Shown here piece after piece: positions 1 through 8,251 of a stretch of DNA of 64,000 bases (positions within the stretch are counted from its first letter, which is position 1; every line of letters starts with the position of its first letter). The notes under the pieces are model-generated. The model was not told where the DNA came from, did not search any database, and worked only from the letters and a program-made list of their open reading frames with translations. Position numbers and translations under genes: made by a program. Source of the stretch: Paenibacillus polymyxa (GTDB lineage: Bacteria; Bacillota; Bacilli; Paenibacillales; Paenibacillaceae); contig NZ_CP049783.1 in NCBI RefSeq assembly GCF_015710975.1, forward strand, positions 62,001 through 126,000. The letters run 5' to 3'.

Positions 1-1018
1 CTTTCGCGCTTAGCACACCGGCTGTTACCGAATGCTCAAAGCCTTCTGGGTTACCGATTGCAACCATCCACTCGCCGACTTTAGCGTTATCGGAGTCTCC
101 CAAGGTTACGGTCGGGAAGTTATTTTTGCCTTCAATTTTAAGAACTGCCAAATCTAGATCTGCATTTTTGCCCAAAACTTTGGCTTCGTAAGGCTTGTTG
201 GTTCCCTCTACTGTAACCTGTACCACACTCGCGCCTTCCACAACATGGTTGTTAGTCAGGACGTAACCCGATTTATCAAAAATAAAACCGGAACCAATAC
301 CCAGCGGAGTCAGCTGTCCACTGTTGCTGCCTTCATTTTCATTACTATTGCCGCTGCTGCCACTATCCCCATACTGGTTACCGAAAAAGTATTGATACAG
401 CGGGTCATTGTAATAAGGGCTGCTTTGTCTGCCGCTTCCAGCACTAGATTGCTTGGCAAGTGTTTCAATTTTGACGACTGCCGGGCCAGCCTTGGCTACA
501 ACAGATTGAACATCAGCCGTACCTGAAGGCATCACAGCCGGAACTGCGCTTGGAGACGAGTTAGTGGTTCCCGAATTCGTCGTTTCTCCGCTTTCAGCTG
601 CCGCCGAAGTCAACGCTGTCTCCGGTGTGAACATATTGGTTCGGTCAGCTGTATACATCAATACCGTAATGACCAGCATTCCGGCTAAAAAAGATAACAA
701 AATCGTTTTTACCTGCGATTTGGGCTTATTCGGTTTAAATTGCCAGTTGCCGCTATTCCGACCAGAACCATCCTGTTGCTCAGGCATAGCACGTTGATAA
801 GAGGAAGGAAGCGGTCTCACTGCCTGCGGTGGCGTAATCTCAACGTCCTCCACCGACTGCCCTTCCCTGCGTTGTCCGTCCGACTGCACTGAGGAGAAAG
901 GGCCATAGGAATAGTAATATGAGGAACCATTTGAATCGTTTGGCCGAGTTGTTTTATCGTTATCAACCTGATCATTGTCGTTCCGGCGCCCGGAATTATT
1001 ATTTTTAAATTCGTCCAT
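1..1018 (-). CDS. HtrA/DegP-type serine protease, N-terminal part (cut by window edge)
   Basis: Membrane-anchored quality-control protease expected to degrade misfolded proteins outside the membrane. Read on the minus strand from ATG at 1018, preceded by GGGAGGAGATATACA. About 120 polar residues are followed by one membrane segment (ILLSFLAGMLVITVLMY), a low-complexity Ser/Asn/Gly linker, then the trypsin-like fold: TNNHVVEG carries the catalytic His and ADLDLAVLKI the catalytic Asp. The catalytic Ser and any PDZ domain lie beyond position 1. The single N-terminal anchor plus linker is the usual Bacillales HtrA/HtrB/YyxA layout. Confidence 0.9.
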   Translation of the reverse strand, partial: MDEFKNNNSGRRNDNDQVDNDKTTRPNDSNGSSYYYSYGPFSSVQSDGQRREGQSVEDVEITPPQAVRPLPSSYQRAMPEQQDGSGRNSGNWQFKPNKPKSQVKTILLSFLAGMLVITVLMYTADRTNMFTPETALTSAAAESGETTNSGTTNSSPSAVPAVMPSGTADVQSVVAKAGPAVVKIETLAKQSSAGSGRQSSPYYNDPLYQYFFGNQYGDSGSSGNSNENEGSNSGQLTPLGIGSGFIFDKSGYVLTNNHVVEGASVVQVTVEGTNKPYEAKVLGKNADLDLAVLKIEGKNNFPTVTLGDSDNAKVGEWMVAIGNPEGFEHSVTAGVLSAK

Positions 1019-1156
1019 TGTATATCTCCTCCCAAACCCTATGCTTCAAGGTGGTGTTGTTTAGCTGACTTTATTTTGCACTTTAAACCTTAATTCCACC
1101 TTAAAAAAAATTAAAAAGGAGATAAAACCTCAGACCTATTGTATCTAGCCACTTTT

Positions 1157-1206
1157 ACTCAACACGAAATGCCCCGGAATTCAATCCGGAGCATTTCGTG
1201 TTGAGT
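1157..1206. terminator. Long perfect inverted repeat between the spore gene and htrA-like gene
   Basis: A 22-bp arm (ACTCAACACGAAATGC...) is repeated inverted with one mismatch around a 6-nt loop. It lies just after the stop of the spore protein gene (1214). A T-rich run follows on the plus strand; on the minus strand the run is poor, so termination of the spore gene is inferred from position. Confidence 0.7.
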
Positions 1207-1213
1207 ATGCTTT

Positions 1214-1522
1214 TTATTTTGTGTTAAAGTTCTCGTCGAACTTTTCGTTCGGTGTTTGTGCATTGCTTTGAATTTTGCTGCGACTGGAGTTTTGAACTTT
1301 TTGCGCTACTGCACTTGTACCGCCTTGATCTGTTGCAAATTCTTCATCATACTTCTCATTTGGTGTTTGGAAGTTGTCTTGAATTTTATTTTGTTCAGAC
1401 TGCTTCACCTTTTGAGAAACAACGCCTACCGTATCGTCCTGTGCAAATTCCGCTTTGAACTGATTTCCTGTGTTTGCCTTGAAGCCTTTGTTCATGAAAG
1501 AACTACCGCCTTGATTTGGCAT
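1214..1522 (-). CDS. Gamma-type small acid-soluble spore protein
   Basis: 102 residues rich in Gln, Asn, Lys and Glu, with an internal duplication: two blocks contain EFA(T/Q)D...(V)AQKV/SQKVKxSxxxKIQxNxQTPNEKxDExF. This is the layout of SspE-like gamma SASPs, amino-acid stores of the spore core cleaved at germination by GPR protease. ATG at 1522 follows GGGAGG. The gene has a near-perfect sigma-G promoter upstream, which supports forespore expression. No Cys or Trp is seen, as usual for the family. Confidence 0.8.
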   Translation of the reverse strand: MPNQGGSSFMNKGFKANTGNQFKAEFAQDDTVGVVSQKVKQSEQNKIQDNFQTPNEKYDEEFATDQGGTSAVAQKVQNSSRSKIQSNAQTPNEKFDENFNTK

Positions 1523-1571
1523 ATTCCTCGACCTCCCAGTATGGTTTGCGGGATAAGCTCATCCCGAAACA

Positions 1572-1602
1572 TAGTATGTGAAGTCAGGAAAAACAATATT
1601 CA
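1572..1602 (-). promoter_or_regulatory. Sigma-G promoter of the spore protein gene
   Basis: On the minus strand TGAATA (1602-1597), an 18-bp spacer and CATACTA (1578-1572) match the known sigma-G consensus at every position. It lies about 50 bp before the start codon. A small hairpin (GGGAT...ATCCC) lies in the 5' leader. Confidence 0.8.
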
Positions 1603-1606
1603 AGGA

Positions 1607-2182
1607 TTATATGGAAGCATCCAGTGTCTCGGGCGGAATGGTCTTATGCGTTTCTATCGCCTTTTGCAGCGATTTTATCATTTTTTCGGTACACTTGCCG
1701 TTTCCTTTTTTTATGATTTGAACATCCACATCTTTCTTGCCCCATTCAGAATACACCTGCCGGATTGTTTTAAAATACAAGTCAATTTTATTGCCCTTAA
1801 TCGCTGAACCTGTATCTGCTACAATCCCGTAACCGTAACCTGGAATGTACAATATGCTGCCCAAAGGAAACATCTTCGGATCAGCCGCAATCGTGGACAG
1901 TGTATTTTTGTCACGACGCACTTTTACACCGGAATACGTAATACCGTAACCGGGATGATTCGGCCGTTTGCCAGTGGATTCATACCCTGCTGTATAACCT
2001 GTTGCCGTGACTGTCATGGTCGTAATAACCTGCTCTTCGCGTGGAGCTATAACAGGTGCGGATTGCCATTTCTTATGCTGGACCGGTTCTTTGTGACCGT
2101 AAACCTCATTGCCGGATAATACCAGACAGATTGCGATTAACATGGTTCCCAAAACCCGTTTCCATACCAACATGGATCTCAT
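1607..2182 (-). CDS. 3D-domain protein (YuiC/YabE-like cell-wall enzyme)
   Basis: 191 residues with an N-terminal signal or anchor ([15 protein letters not shown]) and a C-terminal 3D domain: [55 protein letters not shown], giving the conserved acidic residues of the MltA-like/3D fold. Such proteins are exported peptidoglycan-active enzymes (lytic transglycosylase-type, as in YuiC and Rpf-like proteins). ATG at 2182 follows AAGGGGAGG. It lacks the G5/DUF348 domains of YabE, so it is nearer the short YuiC type. The sigma-G promoter of the next gene abuts its stop codon. Confidence 0.8.
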   Translation of the reverse strand: MRSMLVWKRVLGTMLIAICLVLSGNEVYGHKEPVQHKKWQSAPVIAPREEQVITTMTVTATGYTAGYESTGKRPNHPGYGITYSGVKVRRDKNTLSTIAADPKMFPLGSILYIPGYGYGIVADTGSAIKGNKIDLYFKTIRQVYSEWGKKDVDVQIIKKGNGKCTEKMIKSLQKAIETHKTIPPETLDASI

Positions 2183-2243
2183 AAAAAACCTCCCCTTGAG
2201 GCAAAGGCTTTCCAGAAATCCATGAGTTTATACGGACTATTAA

Positions 2244-3125
2244 TTATTTTTGAACATCCTGCCCCGGATAAAGTCTGCTCAGCTTTACTTTGTCTTCAAA
2301 AATATGCAAGAGCGTCCGTACAATAGGGGTGTGCTCATCGTCTGTGTGCAATATAATGGAAGCAGGGGATATCGAAATAAGAGTGCTGACGATTCGATCC
2401 TCTACCTCCATCTCCAGTTCAATACCGGGCATTTCAACAATAATATCATCTGCATCAGGAGTCGGTATGGGCACCATGGCACTATCGAGAATGATAAAAT
2501 CATGCCCGCCTTGGTGAAGTACATGCACGAGTGGAACTTTGCTCTCCTGAAAAAACACAAAATATTTAAGCAGCCCCATAAATTCTTCGTATTGCCGATC
2601 TGCCCAGAATTCTTCCATCGCATAGTCAACGATTTCTTCAAGCTCTTTTTTATACGCATGCAGTCTGAATTGAATAAGCCCTTCCAAATTGATTACACGA
2701 AGCTCCTTAAAGTCCTTTTCCAAGAGGGTGGTCAGCTTACCATGGCGCTTTAAACGTCCTCGGGGACCATCATCATTTAACAGTGAGCGAATCATGCTAC
2801 GAATTTGTTCAACGTCCTCTTTCTCCAGCAACGAGCAGGCTTTGTTGAGAATATGATCGAGAATCCCCCACTCCCTGACTTCGATAATATAATCCGCTAT
2901 TGCCGAAGACATGATGCTGTATACACAGGGAAGAAAGCTTTCAAACGCTGAATTGCTTTCAGTGCCCTTGCAGGTCCATGCCACTTTGTTGTCCAGCTGT
3001 CTGAAAGTGAATCGAAATCCGCGCCGTGACATATGTAGTCCCTTGGTTCTACTTTTGACCACTTCGTAAAAACGGTCGGTTTCTTGATCTCCGTCTGTAT
3101 TGGTCCACACTGTAAACAGTTCCAT
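2244..3125 (-). CDS. ytxC: Putative sporulation protein YtxC
   Basis: 293 residues, matching the usual YtxC length and the look of the family: central WGILDHILNKAC, EFWADRQYEEFMGLLKYFVFFQESK and a C-terminal IDRIVS-like stretch with ...STLISISPASIILHTDD. The role is unknown; in Bacillus the family is associated with sporulation. A longer frame starts at 3146, but ATG at 3125 has AAAGGAGTGA at good distance and was chosen. It stands among other sporulation-linked genes. Confidence 0.75.
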   Translation of the reverse strand: MELFTVWTNTDGDQETDRFYEVVKSRTKGLHMSRRGFRFTFRQLDNKVAWTCKGTESNSAFESFLPCVYSIMSSAIADYIIEVREWGILDHILNKACSLLEKEDVEQIRSMIRSLLNDDGPRGRLKRHGKLTTLLEKDFKELRVINLEGLIQFRLHAYKKELEEIVDYAMEEFWADRQYEEFMGLLKYFVFFQESKVPLVHVLHQGGHDFIILDSAMVPIPTPDADDIIVEMPGIELEMEVEDRIVSTLISISPASIILHTDDEHTPIVRTLLHIFEDKVKLSRLYPGQDVQK

Positions 3126-3364
3126 TGGCTCACTCCTTTCGATCACTGCTTTCAGTATATGGCGGCCTCTGAAGGGTTATACGAAGTGAACGACTGGAAA
3201 CAAAAAGACATATGCAAAAGAGGCTGATCAGGTTTCAAAGAGACGTTAAGCGTGTTATAAACAATTACCGTGATTAGGTAAAAACCGAAAGACGTTTGAA
3301 TATTTAGGGCGGGGTATGTTAAGGTTATAGTGATATGAATTTTTCACAAGAGGGAGGAGATAAG

Positions 3365-3760
3365 ATGTCAACGATGCTGAACATGCTGCGCACATTCATG
3401 ATCGTCATATTGAGCCTCGTTCAGATTTTGTCCCTTCCTGTGACGTTTCACGCGGAAGATACCACTCAATCCCTTCAGTTTACTTCGGGATCTTCACTTA
3501 TGCTTCATGCTGATGTTACTTCGTTAGAAACAGATTCTCACGGTCTGGAACATCATTCCAAACCAGCGGTGCGCAAATCCTCCCCATTACTGCATCTGGT
3601 GATCGCTGCGGCTAAATCACTTCCCTTTGTCATTCTGATAGCGCTTGTGCTGCTAATGAGCATTCCTAAGCTACGTCTGCCTTTTATTCCTGTCATCTGT
3701 AAGCTAAAGAAACAATTGTTTTTGTTCCCCATCAAATTTACCTCTAGTTATGTGGCTTAA
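3365..3760 (+). CDS. Small exported or membrane protein, unrecognised
   Basis: 131 residues from ATG at 3365, behind GAGGGAGGAGATAAG; a start at 3335 in the same frame lacks such a site. The first 30 residues form a signal peptide (MLRTFMIVILSLVQILSLPVTFHA), and a second hydrophobic segment (SLPFVILIALVLLMSIP) lies near residues 90-107, followed by a basic tail. I do not recognise the family. It stands alone between divergent ytxC and the kht pair. Confidence 0.6.
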   Translation: MSTMLNMLRTFMIVILSLVQILSLPVTFHAEDTTQSLQFTSGSSLMLHADVTSLETDSHGLEHHSKPAVRKSSPLLHLVIAAAKSLPFVILIALVLLMSIPKLRLPFIPVICKLKKQLFLFPIKFTSSYVA

Positions 3761-3956
3761 CCTCCTTTTAGCATGCATATCACCATATTTGCATGTCTCT
3801 TTGCTAACTTTTCCTATTCATCTACTGCGTAAAATTTAATTTTCCATTTTTATTTAAAATTTAATGCAATCTAATTTTTCATATGACTTCCAAAGTATGT
3901 GATTTATTTCCCATATCATTCACTTAAATAAACGTATTATACAGGAGGCTTTATAA

Positions 3957-4451
3957 ATGGATATTCGAGAGTCTATTTTGCCAGGAATCGGAATTAAGTA
4001 TCGAATTGATGCGGAGAGTGGCGACCGAATTGTCATTATTATTCATGATGATGGCAGACGTGAGCTATATCACTTTGATTACGAGGATCTGGAACAAAGC
4101 ATTTCTATGACGACCCTGAATGATCAGGAAGCACGATTAGTAGCCTCCATCATCGGTGGTATGACTTATAAGCCCAAGCAGCTCGAAAGTGTAGAGATGA
4201 CATTTGACGATTTTATTATCGAATGGTACAGAGTGGAATCCCACTATGCAAGTGTAGGCAAATCCATTGGGGAGCTCGATGTAAGGCAAAATTCGGGTGC
4301 CACGGTTATTGCCATTGTGGAGAAAAAGGGAAAAAAATATGTAAATCCTGGCCCTGAAGTGATTATTAGCGATGATGCCACTGTAGTTGTTGTTGGAGAA
4401 CGTGACCAGCAGAAACGCTTTAAACAAATCCTTATGAACGGAAGCGGGTGA
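3957..4451 (+). CDS. khtT: Regulatory subunit of K+/H+ antiporter (KhtT-like, TrkA-C domain)
   Basis: 164 residues: an N-terminal KhtT-type region (GIGIKYRID...GDRIVIIIHDDGRRELY) and a C-terminal RCK/TrkA-C domain (SVGKSIGELDVRQNSGATVIAIVEKKG...VIISDDATVVVVGERDQQKRF). In Bacillus KhtT gates the KhtU antiporter in response to c-di-AMP and pH; that is family knowledge. ATG follows AGGAGGCTTTATAA. khtU starts 4 bp after the stop, so the two are co-translated. No KhtS homologue is next to them. Confidence 0.88.
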   Translation: MDIRESILPGIGIKYRIDAESGDRIVIIIHDDGRRELYHFDYEDLEQSISMTTLNDQEARLVASIIGGMTYKPKQLESVEMTFDDFIIEWYRVESHYASVGKSIGELDVRQNSGATVIAIVEKKGKKYVNPGPEVIISDDATVVVVGERDQQKRFKQILMNGSG

Positions 4452-4455
4452 TTGG

Positions 4456-5682
4456 ATGGATCATCTGGTATTTGAGGTTGGATTGGCTATTGCTCTAATT
4501 GCTGCAGCGGGGCTGATATCCTCCAAACTGCGCTTCTCGGTCATCCCTTTTTATATTCTGATCGGAATGGCAGTTGGACCTCATGCGATGGAGCTATGGC
4601 ATTTTGATTTTCGGTTTATCGAAAGCGCCCCGTTTATTGATTTTATGGGGAGAATCGGAGTGCTGTTTCTTCTCTTCTACCTAGGGCTGGAGTTCTCAGT
4701 AGGTCGGTTGATTAAATCAGGTCGTTCCATTGCTGTGGGCGGTACCATTTATATTGGCATCAATTTTACACTGGGGCTGGCTCTCGGCTTCCTGAGCGGC
4801 TTTCCTGTAGCCGAGACACTAGTTATTGCCGGAATTACGACAATATCATCCAGTGCGATTGCAGCCAAGGTGCTAGTCGATCTCAAGCGTACCGCTAATG
4901 CTGAAACAGAAATGATTTTAGGTATTATTATGTTTGAGGATGTTTTCCTCGCCGTCTACATCTCCATCCTCTCCGGATTGGTTCTTAGCGACTCTTCCTC
5001 GCTCGGGGGTGTACTGCTATCGGCACTCATCGCACTTGGCTTTATGCTTGCAGTTATTATTATCGGTCGAAAGGCCGTCCCTCTGCTAAATCGGATTCTC
5101 CGTATCCGCTCCAATGAGGTATTCGGCCTCGTTGTTTTTGGCTCACTGTTTCTGGTGGCTGGTTTTTCAGAAACGATCCATGTAGCAGAAGCTATTGGAG
5201 CCCTGCTGGTCGGTCTGGTACTGGCCGAAACGGAACACGCCAAACGGATTGAGCATTTAATTGTTCCTTTCCGCGATTTCTTTGGTGCCCTGTTCTTCTT
5301 CAGTTTCGGACTGTCCATTGATCCGCTGTCTCTAGGAGGTAACGCCATATGGCTTGCGCTGGCAGCAGTCCTTCTCACACTATTTGGTAACATTTGGGCG
5401 GGTATGCTGGCTGGGCGTACAGCGTCTCTATCTCCCAAAGCATCCGCAAATATCGGTTTGACTATTGTGGCGCGAGGCGAATTTTCGATCATCATGGCCA
5501 ACTTGGGTAAAGAAGGCGGTTTGCTTGATATTGTTCAACCTTTTGCAGCCATCTATGTACTCATACTGGCCATTCTTGGACCGCTTCTGACAAAGCAGTC
5601 AAAGCCTATCTTTAATATGCTAAACAAAATATTCAAATTTAAGGACCCTCGCTTACGAAAGGAAGAAAGCAAATCGGCGTAA
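4456..5682 (+). CDS. khtU: K+/H+ antiporter, CPA2 family (KhtU-like)
   Basis: 408 residues with about 12 membrane segments and CPA2 hallmarks: PFIDFMGRIGVLFLLFYLGLEFS, GITTISSSAIAAKVL, LGIIMFEDVFLAVYIS, GRTASLSPKASANIGLTIVARGEFSIIMA. It exports K+ in exchange for protons across the cytoplasmic membrane and acts with KhtT, encoded immediately upstream. Length is as expected for the family. No C-terminal TrkA-N domain is present, in line with the separate regulatory subunit. Confidence 0.9.
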   Translation: MDHLVFEVGLAIALIAAAGLISSKLRFSVIPFYILIGMAVGPHAMELWHFDFRFIESAPFIDFMGRIGVLFLLFYLGLEFSVGRLIKSGRSIAVGGTIYIGINFTLGLALGFLSGFPVAETLVIAGITTISSSAIAAKVLVDLKRTANAETEMILGIIMFEDVFLAVYISILSGLVLSDSSSLGGVLLSALIALGFMLAVIIIGRKAVPLLNRILRIRSNEVFGLVVFGSLFLVAGFSETIHVAEAIGALLVGLVLAETEHAKRIEHLIVPFRDFFGALFFFSFGLSIDPLSLGGNAIWLALAAVLLTLFGNIWAGMLAGRTASLSPKASANIGLTIVARGEFSIIMANLGKEGGLLDIVQPFAAIYVLILAILGPLLTKQSKPIFNMLNKIFKFKDPRLRKEESKSA

Positions 5683-5722
5683 CTGTAAAAGCTGGATACG
5701 ACAATCCATAGGAGGGAAGGCT

Positions 5723-5758
5723 ATGCCGCACGTTGTAAAACATGCCGAAACTTTATGA
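5723..5758 (+). CDS. 11-codon leader ORF overlapping the YitT-like start
   Basis: ATG at 5723 follows a strong site (GGAGGGAAGGCT) and reads MPHVVKHAETL then TGA; that TGA overlaps the ATG of the next gene (ATGA at 5755-5758). The downstream gene has no Shine-Dalgarno of its own, so translation is probably coupled. The alternative is that this was once the N-terminus of the YitT-like protein, displaced by a frameshift. Confidence 0.5.
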   Translation: MPHVVKHAETL

Positions 5759-6630
5759 GGCGGCTTGTGAAGCCCGCTTCAGGAGATGCGAGCAGGTTCC
5801 CTGTCTTTTATACGATAATTGGCGGAATTACGGCATCCGTCGGTCTGGAATTGTTTTTACATCCGCATGATATGATCGCTGGAGGCGTTACGGGAATCTC
5901 CAGACTCATGTCGCTTTATACACAGGAGCATTTTGGGTTACTGCTATTTGTTTTGAACTTGCCACTAATGCTGCTGTATTCTTTGTCTACTCACAAACCC
6001 ATGCTGCTTCGCGCACTCCCCGGCTTGTTTGCCTTTTCAGGCTCAGCCATCATTCTCTCGCCTTTTCCGGCAGTGAGTGGCCATCCGGTCGTATGTGCTT
6101 TGGGAGGCGGAATCTGTATTGGGCTTGGGGCAGCGCTGACAGCTCGTCACGGGGGGTTGCTTGATTCATTAGGACTCAGCGAATCTGACGATGGCCGTCC
6201 ATCCACTTTGTTGCTAATTCATCGGAAAATTCCGTTAATACAGATCGTAATGTTGTGTAATGGCCTGCTGCTCATTACGGCTGGTTTTGTGTTAGGCTGG
6301 GAGCCAGCCCTCTATTCCGCCTTATCCTGTCTCGCTGCCTATGAAACGACTCGGCTGATGTTTACTGGTCTGAGACGCATGGTCTGTGTTGTCAGCAAAA
6401 AACAGCCAACTGTCGAAGATGCCATATATCGCAGGTTGCGTTTACACAGCACACCTATTGAAGGTTCTGCCGCCCAGATAAAGGGCAAGATTAAAAGCGA
6501 ATCAGATAAAAAAGAACAAATGGTCATCATTTACAGTGTTCATCTTTTGGATTTGCAGCGCTTTAAGGCGGCCATCCAAATGGCAGACCCACAGGCTGAG
6601 ATCATGTATATGAAGCGATGGGAAACGTAG
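5755..6630 (+). CDS. YitT-family membrane protein (DUF161 + DUF2179)
   Basis: 291 residues: several membrane segments (YTIIGGITASVGLELFLHP, MIAGGVTGISRL, LLLFVLNLPLMLLYSL, VVCALGGGICIGLGAALTARHGG) followed by a cytoplasmic C-terminal domain (RRMVCVVSKKQPTVEDAIYRRL...). This order is the YitT/YpjC/YqfU family, of unknown biochemical role. ATG at 5755 overlaps the stop of the leader ORF. A strong bidirectional terminator follows. Confidence 0.85.
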   Translation: MRRLVKPASGDASRFPVFYTIIGGITASVGLELFLHPHDMIAGGVTGISRLMSLYTQEHFGLLLFVLNLPLMLLYSLSTHKPMLLRALPGLFAFSGSAIILSPFPAVSGHPVVCALGGGICIGLGAALTARHGGLLDSLGLSESDDGRPSTLLLIHRKIPLIQIVMLCNGLLLITAGFVLGWEPALYSALSCLAAYETTRLMFTGLRRMVCVVSKKQPTVEDAIYRRLRLHSTPIEGSAAQIKGKIKSESDKKEQMVIIYSVHLLDLQRFKAAIQMADPQAEIMYMKRWET

Positions 6631-6699
6631 CAAAGCCCAAATATATTAACCATAATAGAAAAAAGATTAAAGATATTGTAGTATTCACTCTTCCGCACA

Positions 6700-6753
6700 A
6701 AAACGCTTATCTTCACTATCCTTGTACATAGGATAGTGAAAGATAAGCGTTTT
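6700..6753. terminator. Bidirectional terminator between yitT-like gene and mqnC
   Basis: AAAACGCTTATCTT-CACTATCC and its complement flank a 9-nt loop, with A-run on one side and T-run on the other. It serves both convergent genes. Confidence 0.88.
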
Positions 6754-6776
6754 ATAATGTACGATATTAGCTGATA

Positions 6777-7910
6777 TTAATTTTGCATAATAAAGTCATG
6801 CTCAATACTGCTGGCACTGTCAAAAGTACGAATAATATCATAACGGGTATTGCGCTGTGCCGGAATGTGACCCGTCTCACGGATCAACTGTAAAATGGAT
6901 TCGATGTTAACCTTATACGTTGCGCCTGCAGCGGAAACTACATTTTCCTCAATCATGGTGCTGCCAAAATCATCACAACCGTAGTACAGTGATTTTTTAC
7001 CGATTTCCGGTCCCATCGTTACCCATGAAGACTGGATATGCTTGATGTTATCCAAAACAAGACGACTGATCGCTACAGTCTTCAAATATTCCTCTGGCGT
7101 CTGGCGTTCTTTCTTCAAATTCGTGTTGTCTGGTTGGAAGGTCCAAGGAATAAAGGCCAGAAATCCTTCAGAATTATATTTGTTTTCAATGCATTCGTCC
7201 TGAGCATCACGGACACGCAGCAAATGCAGCGCACGCTCCTCCATCAGCTCGCCAAATCCGATTACCATGGTAGCCGTTGTGTTCATCCCAACCTTGTGAG
7301 CTGTTTGCATGACATCCATCCAATCACGCCAGGAGCCTTTGAGACGGCTAATTTTGCGGCGTGTACGGTCATCCAAAATTTCTCCGCCTCCACCCGGCAG
7401 CGAATCCAATCCAGCTTCATGAATGGCTCGGATCGTTTCCTCCATGGATAGGCCGGATTTTTCCTTCATTTTGTGAATTTCAGCTGGTGAGAAGGAGTGC
7501 ATTGTAATATCTGGAAAACGTTCCTTAATAGCTTTCAGCAAATCGGTATAATAGCTGAACGGCAGGTTTGGATTTACACCGCCTTGCATTAGGATTTCGG
7601 TGCCACCTACATCCTGCGTTTCCTTAATTTTTTGGAAAATCACCTCATCCGGCAAAACATAACCTTCATCGGAACCCGGTCTGCGGTAAAATGCGCAAAA
7701 GCGGCAGTATACGTCACACACGTTCGTATAGTTAATATTTCGTCCGATGACGAAGGTTTTTATGGGATCGGGATGCATGCGATTCATGACTTTATTCGCC
7801 GCATGACCTATTTTTTCAACCTCGTCTGATTCGAACAAAGCAACGGTATCCTCTAAATTCAGGCGTTCGCCGCGTAGGGCTTTATCTAAAATATGGTCGA
7901 TTACACTCAT
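6777..7910 (-). CDS. mqnC: Cyclic dehypoxanthinyl futalosine synthase
   Basis: Radical SAM enzyme of the futalosine route to menaquinone, converting dehypoxanthine futalosine to its cyclic form in the cytoplasm. 377 residues, the usual length. The cluster-binding motif is CDVYCRFC (CxxxCxxC) about 65 residues in, followed by FYRRPG; MQGGVNP, HSFSPAEI, GLDSLPGGGGEIL and ATMVIGFGE are further family signatures. ATG at 7910 follows AAGGAGG. The other mqn genes are not in the window. Use of this route rather than the men route fits Paenibacillus better than Bacillus subtilis. Confidence 0.93.
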   Translation of the reverse strand: MSVIDHILDKALRGERLNLEDTVALFESDEVEKIGHAANKVMNRMHPDPIKTFVIGRNINYTNVCDVYCRFCAFYRRPGSDEGYVLPDEVIFQKIKETQDVGGTEILMQGGVNPNLPFSYYTDLLKAIKERFPDITMHSFSPAEIHKMKEKSGLSMEETIRAIHEAGLDSLPGGGGEILDDRTRRKISRLKGSWRDWMDVMQTAHKVGMNTTATMVIGFGELMEERALHLLRVRDAQDECIENKYNSEGFLAFIPWTFQPDNTNLKKERQTPEEYLKTVAISRLVLDNIKHIQSSWVTMGPEIGKKSLYYGCDDFGSTMIEENVVSAAGATYKVNIESILQLIRETGHIPAQRNTRYDIIRTFDSASSIEHDFIMQN

Positions 7911-8150
7911 GGTGTATCCTCCTTCGCTGTCACAGGGCGACGAAATGAAAGACAGGACTTATGAACGAGAATGCTTTCACAAACCTGCGTTCGAACCCTG
8001 CCGTAATGTATGTTCATGACTAGCCTTGTATGTTGTCTGTGCTATTTAGCATAGTAAAACCTAATGATAATACTAACATATCTTTTGGTAAGGAACCATA
8101 CTTAGACTGAAAAGTGCCTTTTTTCACACTGTCTATCATGTCATTCATAT

Positions 8151-8187
8151 AGAAAACAGCAAGTCTCCTGAATACCGGAAACCTGCT
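8151..8187 (-). terminator. Terminator of the met operon
   Basis: AGCAGGTTTCC and GGAGACTTGCT pair (with G-U pairs) around an 8-nt loop and are followed on the minus strand by TGTTTTC. It lies about 65 bp after the metC stop. The rest of 7911-8251 holds no gene; the mqnC promoter must lie there. Confidence 0.65.
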
Positions 8188-8251
8188 GCTTAGGGCTGTA
8201 CCTATTTGCTTCCTTCGTATAACGTTGAGATGCTATGGACGTGCTAACGTT

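Noticed and set aside
1256..1807. 183-residue plus-strand frame over the spore protein gene
   Set aside because: Antisense shadow of two well supported minus-strand genes.
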